A program made the position numbers and the translations under genes. A stretch of 64,000 nt of DNA from Aurelia coerulea (lineage: Eukaryota; Cnidaria; Scyphozoa; Semaeostomeae; Ulmaridae). The stretch spans positions 11,481,511 through 11,545,510 of the forward strand of contig CM076956.1 of NCBI GenBank assembly GCA_039566865.1. Reading direction: 5' to 3'. The stretch's first letter is position 1, and the number at the start of each line of letters is the position of its first letter. Positions 1 through 12,000 of this stretch are shown one piece after another. The notes below the pieces were generated by a model that saw only the letters and a list, made by a program, of their open reading frames with translations, did no database searches and was not told the DNA's origin.

Positions 1-3000
1 TTTTTGCAAAAATAGGCCCTTTTCAGAAATACTGATTTTTCGGCAAAAAGTAAGGCTAACCCCTTTGCTTTTTTGCAAAAATAGGCCCTTTTCAGAAATA
101 CCGATTTTTGGGCAAAAAGTAAGGCTAACCCCTTTGCTTTTTGGCAAAAATTGGCCCTTTTCAGAAATACCGATATTTGGGCAAAAGGTAAGGCTAACCC
201 CTTTGCTTTTTTGCAAAAATAGGCCCTTTTCAGAAATACCGATTTTTGGGCAAAAAGTAAGGCTAACCCCTTTGCTTTTTTGCAAAAATAGGCCCTTTTC
301 AGAAATACCGATTTTTTGGCAAAAAGTAAGGCTAACCCCTTTCCTTTTTTGCAAAAATAGGCCCTTTTCAGAAATACCGATTTTTGGGCAAAAAGTAAGG
401 CTAACCCCTTTGCTTTTTAGCAAAAATAGGTCCTTTTCAGAAATACCGATTTTTGGGCAAAAAGTAAGGCTAACCCCTTTGCTTTTTGGCAAAAATAGGC
501 CCTTTTCAGAAATACCGATTTTTGGGCAAAAAGTAAGGCTAACCCCTTTGCTTTTTGGCAAAAATAGGCCCTTTTCAGAAATACCGATTTTGGGGCAAAA
601 AGTAAGGCTAACCCCTTTGCTTTTTTGCAAAAATAGGCCCTTTTCAGAAATACCGATTTTTGGGCAAAAAGTAAGGCTAACCCCTTTGCTTTTTGGGAAA
701 AAATTGGCCCTTTTCAGAAATACCGATATTTGGGCAAAAGGTAAGGCTAACCCCTTTGCTTTTTGGCAAAAAAAAAGCCCTTTCAGGAATACCGATTTTT
801 GGGCAAAAGGTAAGGCTAACCCCTTTGCGTTTTGGCAAAAATAGGCCCTTTTCAGAAATACCGATTTTTGTGCAAAAAGTAAGGCTAACCCCTTTGCTTT
901 TTTGCAAAAATAGGCCCTTTTCAGAAATACCGATTTTTGGGCAAAAAGTAAGGCTAACCCCTTTGCTTTTTGGCAAAAATAGGCCCTTTTCAGAAATACC
1001 GATTTTTGGGCAAAAAGTAAGGCTAACCCCTTTCCTTTTTTGCAAAAATAGGCCCTTTTCAGAAATACCGATTTTTGGGCAAAAAGTAAGGCTAACCCCT
1101 TTGCTTTTTTGCAAAAATAGGCCCTTTTCAGAAATACCGATTTTTGGGCAAAAAGTAAGGCTAACCCCTTTACTCTTTAGCAAAAATAGGCCCTTTTCAG
1201 AAATACCGATTTTCGGGCAAAAAGTAAGGCAAACCCCTTTGCTTTTTTGCAAAAATTGGCCCTTTTCAGAAATACCGATTTTTGGGCAAAAAGTAAGGCT
1301 AACCCCTTTGCTTTTTTGCAAAAATAGGCCCTTTTCAGAAATACCGATTTTTTGGCAAAAAGTAAGGCTAACCCCTTTCCTTTTTTGCAAAAATAGGCCC
1401 TTTTCAGAAATACCGATTTTTGGGCAAAAAGTAAGGCTAACCCCTTTCCTTTTTATTCAAAAATAGGCCCTTTTCAGAAATACCGATTTTTGGGCAAAAA
1501 GTAAGGCTAACCCCTTTGCTTTTTAGCAAAAATAGTTCCTTTTCAGAAATACCGATTTTTGGGCAAAAAGTAAGGCTAACCCCTTTGCTTTTTGGCAAAA
1601 ATAGGCCCTTTCAGGAATACCGATTTTTGGGCAAAAGGTAAGGCTAACCCCTTTGCTTTTTGGCAAAAATAGGCCCTTTTCAGAAATACCGATTTTTTGG
1701 CAAAAAGTAAGGCTAACCCCTTTGCTTTTTTGCAAAAATAGGCCCTTTTCAGAAATACCGATTTTTAGGCAAAAAGTAAGGCTAACCCCTTTGCTTTTTT
1801 GCAAAAATAGGCCCTTTTCAGAAATACCGATTTTTGGGCAAAAAGTAAGGCTAACCCCTTTACTTTTTAGCAAAAATAGGCCCTTTTCAGAAATACCGAT
1901 TTTTGGGCAAAAAGTAAGGCTAACCCCTTTGCTTTTTTGCAAAAATTGGCCCTTTTCAGAAATACCGATTTTTGGGCAAAAAGTAAGAATAACCCCTTTG
2001 CTTTTTGGCAAAAATAGGCCCTTTTCAGAAATACCTATTTTTGGGCAAAAAGTAAGGCTAACCCCTTTGCTTTTTGGCAAAAATTGGCCCTTTTCAGAAA
2101 TACCGATATTTGGGCAAAAGGTAAGGCTAACCCCTTTGCTTTTTTGCAAAAATAGGCCCTTTTCAGAAATACCGATTTTTGGGCAAAAAGTAAGGCTAAC
2201 CCCTTTGCTTTTTGGCAAAAATTGGCCCTTTTCAGAAATACCGATTTTTGGGCAAAAAGTAAGGCTAACCCCTTTGCTTTTTGGCAAAAATAGGCCCTTT
2301 TCAGAAATACCGATTTTTGGGCAAAAAGTAAGGCTAACCCCTTTGCTTTTTGGCAAAAATAGGCCCTTTTCAGAAATACCGATTTTTGGGCAAAAAGTAA
2401 GGCTAACCCCTTTGCTTTTTTGCAAAAATAGGCCCCTTTCAGAAATACCGATTTTTGGGCAAAAAGTAAGGCTAACCCCTTTACTCTTTAGCAAAAATAG
2501 GCCCTTTTCAGAAATACCGATTTTCGGGCAAAAAGTAAGGCAAACCCCTTTGCTTTTTTGCAAAAATTGGCCCTTTTCAGAAATACCGATTTTTGGGCAA
2601 AAAGTAAGGCTAACCCCTTTGCTTTTTTGCAAAAATAAGCCCTTTTCAGAAATACTGATTTTTTGGCAAAAAGTAAGGCTAACCCCTTTCCTTTTTTGCA
2701 AAAATAGGCCCTTTTCAGAAATACCGATTTTTGGGCAAAAAGTAAGGCTAACCCCTTTCCTTTTTTGCAAAAATAGGCCCTTTTCAGAAATACCGATTTT
2801 TGGGCAAAAAGTAAGGCTAACCCCTTTGCTTTTTAGCAAAAATAGTTCCTTTTCAGAAATACCGATTTTTGGGCAAAAAGTAAGGCTAACCCCTTTGCTT
2901 TTTGGCAAAAATAGGCCCTTTCAGGAATACCGATTTTTGGGCAAAAGGTAAGGCTAACCCCTTTGCTTTTTGGCAAAAATAGGCCCTTTTCAGAAATACC

Positions 3001-6000
3001 GATTTTTGGGCAAAAAGTAAGGCTAACCCCTTTGCTTTTTTGCAAAAATAGGCCCTTTTCAGAAATACCGATTTTTTGGCAAAAAGTAAGGCTAACCCCT
3101 TTGCTTTTTTGCAAAAATAGGCCCTTTTCAGAAATACCGATTTTTGGGCAAAAAGGAAGGCTAACCCCTTTACTTTTTAGCAAAAATAGGCCCTTTTCAG
3201 AAATACCGATTTTTGGGCAAAAAGTAAGGCTAACCCCTTTGCTTTTTTGCAAAAATTGGCCCTTTTCAGAAATACCGATTTTTGGGCAAAAAGTAAGAAT
3301 AACCCCTTTGCTTTTTGGCAAAAATAGGCCCTTTTCAGAAATACCGATTTTTGGGCAAAAAGTAAGGCTAACCCCTTTGCTTTTTGGCAGAAATTGGCCC
3401 TTTTCAGAAATACCGATATTTGGGCAAAAGGTAAGGCTAACCCCTTTGCTTTTTTGCAAAAATAGGCCCTTTTCAGAAATACCGATTTTTGGGCAAAAAG
3501 TAAGGCTAACCCCTTTGCTTTTTGGCAAAAATTGGCCCTTTTCAGAAATACCGATTTTTGGGCAAAAAGTAAGGCTAACCCCTTTGCTTTTTGGCAAAAA
3601 TAGGCCCTTTTCAGAAATACCGATTTTTGGGCAAAAAGTAAGGCTAACCCCTTTGCTTTTTGGCAAAAATAGGCCCTTTTCAGAAATACCGATTTTTGGG
3701 CAAAAAGTAAGGCTAACCCCTTTGCTTTTTTGCATAAATAGGCCCTTTTCAGAAATACCGATCTTTAGGCAAAAAGTAAGGCGAACCCCTTTGCATTTTT
3801 GCAAAAATAGGCCCTTTTCAGAAATACCGATTTTTGGGCAAAAAGTAAGGCTAACCCCTTTCCTTTTTAGCAAAAATAGGCCCTTTTCAGAAATACCGAT
3901 TTTTGGGCAAAAAGTAAGGCTAACCCCTTTGCTTTTTTGCAAAAATTGGCCCTTTTCAGAAATACCGATTTTTGGGCAAAAAGTAAGAATAACCCCTTTG
4001 CTTTTTGGCAAAAATAGGCCCTTTTCAGAAATACCTATTTTTGGGCAAAAAGTAAGGCTAACCCCTTTGCTCTTTGGCAAAAATTGGCCCTTTTCAGAAA
4101 TACCGATATTTGGGCAAAAGGTAAGGCTAACCCCTTTGCTTTTTTGCAAAAATAGGCCCTTTTCAGAAATACCGATTTTTGGGCAAAAAGTAAGGCTAAC
4201 CCCTTTGCTCTTTGGCAAAAATTGGCCCTTTTCAGAAATACCGATTTTTGGGCAAAAAGTAAGGCTAACCCCTTTGCTTTTTGGCAAAAATTGGCCCTTT
4301 TCAGAAATACCGATTTTTGGGCAAAAAGTAAGGCTAACCCCTTTGCTTTTTGGCAAAAATAGGCCCTTTTCAGAAATACCGATTTTTGGGCAAAAAGTAA
4401 GGCTAACCCCTTTGCTTTTTGGCAAAAATAGGCCCTTTTCAGAAATACCGATTTTTGGGCAAAAAGTAAGGCTAACCCCTTTGCTTTTTGGCAAAAATAG
4501 GCCCTTTTCAGAAATACAGATTTTAGGCAAAAAGTAAGGCTAACCCCTTTGCTTTTTCGCAAAAATAGGCCCTTTTCAGAAATACCGATTTTTGGGCAAA
4601 AAGTAAGGCTAACCCCTTTGCTTTTTGGCAAAAATAGGCCCTTTTCAGAAATACCGATTTTTGGGCAAAAAGTAAGGCTAACCCCTTTGCTTTTTGGCAA
4701 AAATAGGCCCTTTTCAGAAATACAGATTTCTAGGCAAAAAGTAAGGCTAACCCCTTTGCTTTTTCGCAAAAATAGGCCCTTTTCAGAAGTACCGATTTTT
4801 GGGCAAAAAGTAAGGCTAACCCCTTTGCTTTTTGGCAGAAATTGGCCCTTTTCAGAAATACCGATATTTGGGCAAAAGGTAAGGCTAACCCCTTCGCTTT
4901 TTTGCAAAAATAAGCCCTTTTCAGAAATACCTATTTTTTGGGCAAAAAGTAAGGCTAACCCCTTTGCTTTTTTGCAAAAATAGGCCCTTTTCAGAAATAC
5001 CGATTTTTGGGCAAAAAGTAAGGCTAACCCCTTTGCTTTTTTGCAAAAATAGGCCCTTTTCAGAAATACCGATTTTTTTGGCAAAAAGTAAGGTTAACCC
5101 CTTTGCTTTTTTGCAAAAATAGGCCCTTTTCAGAAATACGGATTTTTGGGCAAAAAGTAAGGCTAACCCCTTTGCTTTTTTGCAAAAATAGGCCCTTTTC
5201 AGAAATACCGATTTTTGGGCAAAAGGTAAGGCTAACCCCTTTGCTTTTTGGCAAAAATTGGCCCCTTTCAGAAATACCGATATTTGGGCAAAAGGTAAGG
5301 CTAACCCCTTTGCTTTTTTGCAAAAATAGGCCCTTTTCAGTAATACCGATTTTTGGGCAAAAAGTAAGGCTAACCCCTTTGCTTTTTTGCAAAAATAGGC
5401 CCTTTTCAGAAATACCGATTTTTTGGCAAAAAGTAAGGCTAACCCCTTTCCTTTTTTGCAAAAATAGGCCCTTTTCAGAAATACCGATTTTTGGGCAAAA
5501 AGTAAGGCTAACCCCTTTCCTTTTTTGCAAAAATAGGCCCTTTTCATAAATACCGATTTTTGGGCAAAAAGTAAGGCTAACCCCTTTGCTTTTTAGCAAA
5601 AATAGTTCCTTTTCAGAAATACCGATTTTTGGGCAAAAAGTAAGGCTAACCCCTTTGCTTTTTGGCAAAAATAGGCCCTTTCAGGAATAGCGATTTTTGG
5701 GCAAAAGGTAAGGCTAACCCCTTTGCTTTTTTGCAAAAATAGGCCCTTTTCAGAAATACCGATTTTTGGGCAAAAAGTAAGGCTAACCCCTTTGCTTTTT
5801 GGCAAAAATTGGCCCTTTTCAGAAATACCGATATTTGGGCAAAAGGTAAGGCTAACCCCTTTGCTTTTTTGCAAAAATAGGCCCTTTTCAGAAATACCGA
5901 TTTTTGGGCAAAAAGTAAGGCTAACCCCTTTGCTTTTTTGCAAAAATAGGCCCTTTTCAGAAATACCGATTTTTGGGCAAAAAGTAAGGCTAACCCCTTT

Positions 6001-9000
6001 CCTTTTTTGCAAAAATAGGCCCTTTTCAGAAATACCGATTTTTGGGCAAAAAGTAAGGCTAACCCCTTTGCTTTTTAGCAAAAATAGGTCCTTTTCAGAA
6101 ATACCGATTTTTGGGCAAAAAGTAAGGCTAACCCCTTTGCTTTTTGGCAAAAATAGGCCCTTTTCAGGAATACCGATTTTTGGGCAAAAGGTAAGGCTAA
6201 CCCCTTTGCTTTTTGGCAAAAATAGGCCCTTTTCAGAAATACCGATTTTTTGGCAAAAAGTAAGGCTAACCCCTTTGCTTTTTTGCAAAAATAGGCCCTT
6301 TTCAGAAATACCGATTTTTAGGCAAAAAGTAAGGCTAACCCCTTTGCTTTTTTGCAAAAATAGGCCCTTTTCAGAAATACCGATTTTTGGGCAAAAAGTA
6401 AGGCTAACCCCTTTACTTTTTAGCAAAAATAGGCCCTTTTCAGAAATACCGATTTTTGGGCAAAAAGTAAGGCTAACCCCTTTGCTTTTTTGCAAAAATT
6501 GGCCCTTTTCAGAAATACCGATTTTGGGGCAAAAAGTAAGAATAACCCCTTTGCTTTTTGGCAAAAATAGGCCCTTTTCAGAAATACCTATTTTTGGGCA
6601 AAAAGTAAGGCTAACCCCTTTGCTCTTTGGCAAAAATTGGCCCTTTTCAGAAATACCGATATTTGGGCAAAAGGTAAGGCTAACCCCTTTGCTTTTTTGC
6701 AAAAATAGGCCCTTTTCAGAAATACCGATTTTTGGGCAAAAAGTAAGGCTAACCCCTTTGCTTTTTGGCAAAAATGGGCCCTTTTCAGAAATACCGATTT
6801 TTGGGCAAAAAGTAAGGCTAACCCCTTTGCTTTTTGGCAAAAATAGGCCCTTTTCAGAAATACCGATTTTTGGGCAAAAAGTAAGGCTAACCCCTTTGCT
6901 TTTTGGCAAAAATAGGCCCTTTTCAGAAATACAGATTTCTAGGCAAAAAGTAAGGCTAACCCCTTTCCTTTTTTGCAAAAATAGGCCCTTTTCAGAAATA
7001 CCGATTTTTGGGCAAAAAGTAAGGCTAACCCCTTTGCTTTTTAGCACAAATAGGCCCTTTTCAGAAATACCGATATTTGGGCAAAAGGTAAGGCTAACCC
7101 CTTTGCTTTTTTGCAAAAATAAGCCCTTTTCAGAAATACCGATTTTTGGGCAAAAAGTAAGGCTAACCCCTTTGCTTTTTTGCAAAAATAGGCCCTTTTC
7201 AGAAATACCGATTTTTTGGCAAAAAGTAAGGCTAACCCCTTTCCTTTTTTGCAAAAATAGGCCCTTTTCAGAAATACCGATTTTTGGGCAAAAAGTAAGG
7301 CTAACCCCTTTCCTTTTTTGCAAAAATAGGCCCTTTTCATAAATACCGATTTTTGGGCAAAAAGTAAGGCTAACCCCTTTGCTTTTTAGCAAAAATAGTT
7401 CCTTTTCAGAAATACCGATTTTTGGGCAAAAAGTAAGGCTAACCCCTTTGCTTTTTGGCAAAAATAGGCCCTTTCAGGAATAGCGATTTTTGGGCAAAAG
7501 GTAAGGCTAACCCCTTTGCTTTTTTGCAAAAATAGGCCCTTTTCAGAAATACCGATTTTTGGGCAAAAAGTAAGGCTAACCCCTTTGCTTTTTGGCAAAA
7601 ATTGGCCCTTTTCAGAAATACCGATATTTGGGCAAAAGGTAAGGCTAACCCCTTTGCTTTTTTGCAAAAATAGGCCCTTTTCAGAAATACCGATTTTTGG
7701 GCAAAAAGTAAGGCTAACCCCTTTGCTTTTTTGCAAAAATAGGCCCTTTTCAGAAATACCGATTTTTTGGCAAAAAGTAAGGCTAACCCCTTTCCTTTTT
7801 TGCAAAAATAGGCCCTTTTCAGAAATACCGATTTTTGGGCAAAAAGTAAGGCTAACCCCTTTCCTTTTTTGCAAAAATAGGCCCTTTTCATAAATACCGA
7901 TTTTTGGGCAAAAAGTAAGGCTAACCCCTTTGCTTTTTAGCAAAAATAGTTCTTTTCAGAAATACCGATTTTTGGGCAAAAAGTAAGGCTAACCCCTTTG
8001 CTTTTTGGCAAAAATAGGCCCTTTCAGGAATAGCGATTTTTGGGCAAAAGGTAAGGCTAACCCCTTTGCTTTTTGGCAAAAATAGGCCCTTTTCAGAAAT
8101 ACCGATTTTTTGGGCAAAAAGTAAGACTAACCCCTTTGCTTTTTTGCAAAAATAGGCCCTTTTCAGAAATACCGATTTTTGGGCAAAAAGTAAGGCTAAC
8201 CCCTTTACTTTTTAGCTAAAATAGGCCCTTTTCAGAAATACCGATTTTTGGGCAAAAAGTAAGGCTAACCCCTTTGCTTTTTTGCAAAAATTGGCCCTTT
8301 TCAGAAATACAGATTTTTGGGCAAAAAGTAAGGCTAACCCCTTTGCTTTTTGGCAAAAATAGGCCCTTTTCAGAAATACCGATTTTTGGGCAAAAGGTAA
8401 GGCTAACCCCTTTGCTTTTTGGCAAAAATAGGCCCTTTTCAGAAATACCGATTTTTGGGCAAAAAGTAAGGCTAACCCCTTTGCTTTTTGGCAAAAATAG
8501 GCCCTTTTCAGAAATACAGATTTCTAGGCAAAAAGTAAGGCTAACCCCTTTGCTTTTTTGCAAAAATAGGGCCTTTTCAGAAATACCGATTTTTGGGCAA
8601 AAAGTAAGGCTAACCCCTTTGCTTTTTGGCAAAAATTGGCCCTTTTCAGAAATACCGATATTTGGGCAAAAGGTAAGGCTAACCCCTTTGCTTTTTTGCA
8701 AAAATAGGCCCTTTTCAGAAATACCGATTTTTGGGCAAAAAATAAGGCTAACCCCTTTGCTTTTTGGCAAAAATAGGCCCTTTTCAGAAATACCGATTTT
8801 TGGGCAAAAAGTAAGGCTAACCCCTTTGCTTTTTGGCAAAAATAGGCCCTTTTCAGAAATACCGATTTTTGGGCAAAAAGTAAGGCTAACCCCTTTGCTT
8901 TTTGGCAAAAATAGGCCCTTTTCAGAAATACCGATTTTTGGGCAAAAAGTAAGGCTAACCCCTTTGCTTTTTTGCAAAAATAGGCCCTTTTCAGAAATAC

Positions 9001-12000
9001 CGATTTTTTGGGCAAAAAGTAAGGCTAACCCCTTTGCTTTTTTGCAAAAATAGGCCCTTTTCAGAAATACCGATTTTTGGGCAAAAAGTAAGGCTAACTC
9101 CTTTGCTTTTTTGCAAAAATAGGCCCTTTTCAGAAATACCGATTTTTGGGCAAAAAGTAAGGCTAACCCCTTTGCTTTTTTGCAAAAATAGGCCCTTTTC
9201 AGAAATACCGATTTTTGGGCAAAAAGTAAGGCTAACCCCTTTGCTTTTTTGCAAAAATTGGCCCTTTTCAGAAATACCGATTTTTGGGCAAAAAGTAAGG
9301 CTAACCCCTTTGCTTTTTTGCAAAAATAGGCCCTTTTCAGAAATACCGATTTTTGGGCAAAAAGTAAGGCTAACCCCTTTGCTTTTTTGCAAAAATAGGC
9401 CCTTTTCAGAAATACCGATTTTTTTGGCAAAAAGTAAGGCTAACCCCTTTGCTTTTTTGCAAAAATAGGCCCTTTTCATAAATACCGATTTTTGGGCAAA
9501 AAGTAAGGCTAACCCCTTTGCTTTTTAGCAAAAATAGTTCCTTTTCAGAAATACCGATTTTTGGGCAAAAAGTAAGGCTAACCCCTTTGCTTTTTGGCAA
9601 AAATAGGCCCTTTCAGGAATAGCGATTTTTGGGCAAAAGGTAAGGCTAACCCCTTTGCTTTTTGGCAAAAATAGGCCCTTTTCAGAAATACCGATTTTTT
9701 GGGCAAAAAGTAAGACTAACCCCTTTGCTTTTTTGCAAAAATAGGCCCTTTTCAGAAATACCGATTTTTGGGCAAAAAGTAAGGCTAACCCCTTTACTTT
9801 TTAGCTAAAATAGGCCCTTTTCAGAAATACCGATTTTTGGGCAAAAAGTAAGGCTAACCCCTTTGCTTTTTTGCAAAAATTGGCCCTTTTCAGAAATACC
9901 GATTTTTGGGCAAAAAGTAAGGCTAACCCCTTTGCTTTTTGGCAAAAATAGGCCCTTTTCAGAAATACCGATTTTTGGGCAAAAGGTAAGGCTAGCCCCT
10001 TTGCTTTTTGGCAAAAATAGGCCCTTTTCAGAAATACCGATTTTTGGGCAAAAAGTAAGGCTAACCCCTTTGCTTTTTGGCAAAAATAGGCCCTTTTCAG
10101 AAATACAGATTTCTAGGCAAAAAGTAAGGCTAACCCCTTTGCTTTTTTGCAAAAATAGGGCCTTTTCAGAAATACCGATTTTTGGGCAAAAAGTAAGGCT
10201 AACCCCTTTGCTTTTTGGCAAAAATTGGCCCTTTTCAGAAATACCGATATTTGGGCAAAAGGTAAGGCTAACCCCTTTGCTTTTTTGCAAAAATAGGCCC
10301 TTTTCAGAAATACCGATTTTTGGGCAAAAAATAAGGCTAACCCCTTTGCTTTTTGGCAAAAATAGGCCCTTTTCAGAAATACCGATTTTTGGGCAAAAAG
10401 TAAGGCTAACCCCTTTGCTTTTTGTCAAAAATAGGCCCTTTTCAGAAATACCGATTTTTGGGCAAAAAGTAAGGCTAACCCCTTTGCTTTTTGGCAAAAA
10501 TAGGCCCTTTTCAGAAATACCGATTTTTGGGCAAAAAGTAAGGCTAACCCCTTTGCTTTTTTGCAAAAATAGGCCCTTTTCAGAAATACCGATTTTTTTG
10601 GCAAAAAGTAAGGCTAACCCCTTTGCTTTTTTGCAAAAATAGGCCCTTTTCAGAAATACCGATTTTTGGGCAAAAAGTAAGGCTAACCCCTTTGCTTTTT
10701 TGCAAAAATAGGCCCTTTTCAGAAATACCGATTTTTGGGCAAAAAGTAAGGCTAACCCCTTTGCTTTTTTGCAAAAATAGGCCCTTTTCAGAAATACCGA
10801 TTTTTGGGCAAAAAGTAAGGCTAACCCCTTTGCTTTTTTGCAAAAATTGGCCCTTTTCAGAAATACCGATTTTTGGGCAAAAAGTAAGGCTAACCCCTTT
10901 GCTTTTTTGCAAAAATAGGCCCTTTTCAGAAATACCGATTTTTGGGCAAAAAGTAAGGCTAACCCCTTTGCTTTTTTGCAAAAATAGGCCCTTTTCAGAA
11001 ATACCGATTTTTTTGGCAAAAAGTAAGGCTAACCCCTTTGCTTTTTTGCAAAAATAGGCCCTTTTGAGAAATACCGATTTTTGGGCAAAAAGTAAGGCTA
11101 ACCCCTTTGCTTTTTTGCAAAAATAGGCCCTTTTCAGAAATACCGATTTTTGGGCAAAAAGTAAGGCTAACCCCTTTGCTTTTTTGCAAAAATAGGCCCT
11201 TTTCAGAAATACCGATTTTTGGGCAAAAAGTAAGGCTAACCCCTTTGCTTTTTGGCAAAAATTGGCCCTTTTCAGAAATACCGATTTTTGGGCAAAAAGT
11301 AAGGCTAACCCCTTTGCTTTTTTGCAAAAATAGGCCCTTTTCAGAAATACCGATTTTTTGGCAAAAAGTAAGGCTAACCCCTTTCCTTTTTTGCAAAAAT
11401 AGGCCCTTTTCAGAAATACCGATTTTTGGGCAAAAAGTAAGGCTAACCCCTTTCCTTTTTTGCAAAAATAGGCCCTTTTCATAAATACCGATTTTTGGGC
11501 AAAAAGTAAGGCTAACCCCTTTGCTTTTTAGCAAAAATAGTTCCTTTTCAGAAATACCGATTTTTGGGCAAAAAGTAAGGCTAACCCCTTTGCTTTTTGG
11601 CAAAAATAGGCCCTTTCAGGAATACCGATTTTTGGGCAAAAGGTAAGGCTAACCCCTTTGCTTTTTGGCAAAAATAGGCCCTTTTCAGAAATACCGATTT
11701 TTTGGGCAAAAAGTAAGGCTAACCCCTTTCCTTTTTTGCAAAAATAGGCCCTTTTCAGAAATACCGATTTTTGGGCAAAAAGTAAGGCTAACCCCTTTAC
11801 TTTTTAGCAAAAATAGGCCCTTTTCCAAGATACCGATTTTTGGACAAAAAGTAAGGCTAATCCCTTTGCTTTTTTGCAAAATTGGCCCTTTTCAGAAATA
11901 CCAATTTTGGGGCAAAAAGTAAGGCTAACCCCTTTGCTTTTTGGCAAAAATAGGCCCTTTTCAGAAATACCGATTTTTGGGCAAAAGGTAAGGCTAACCC

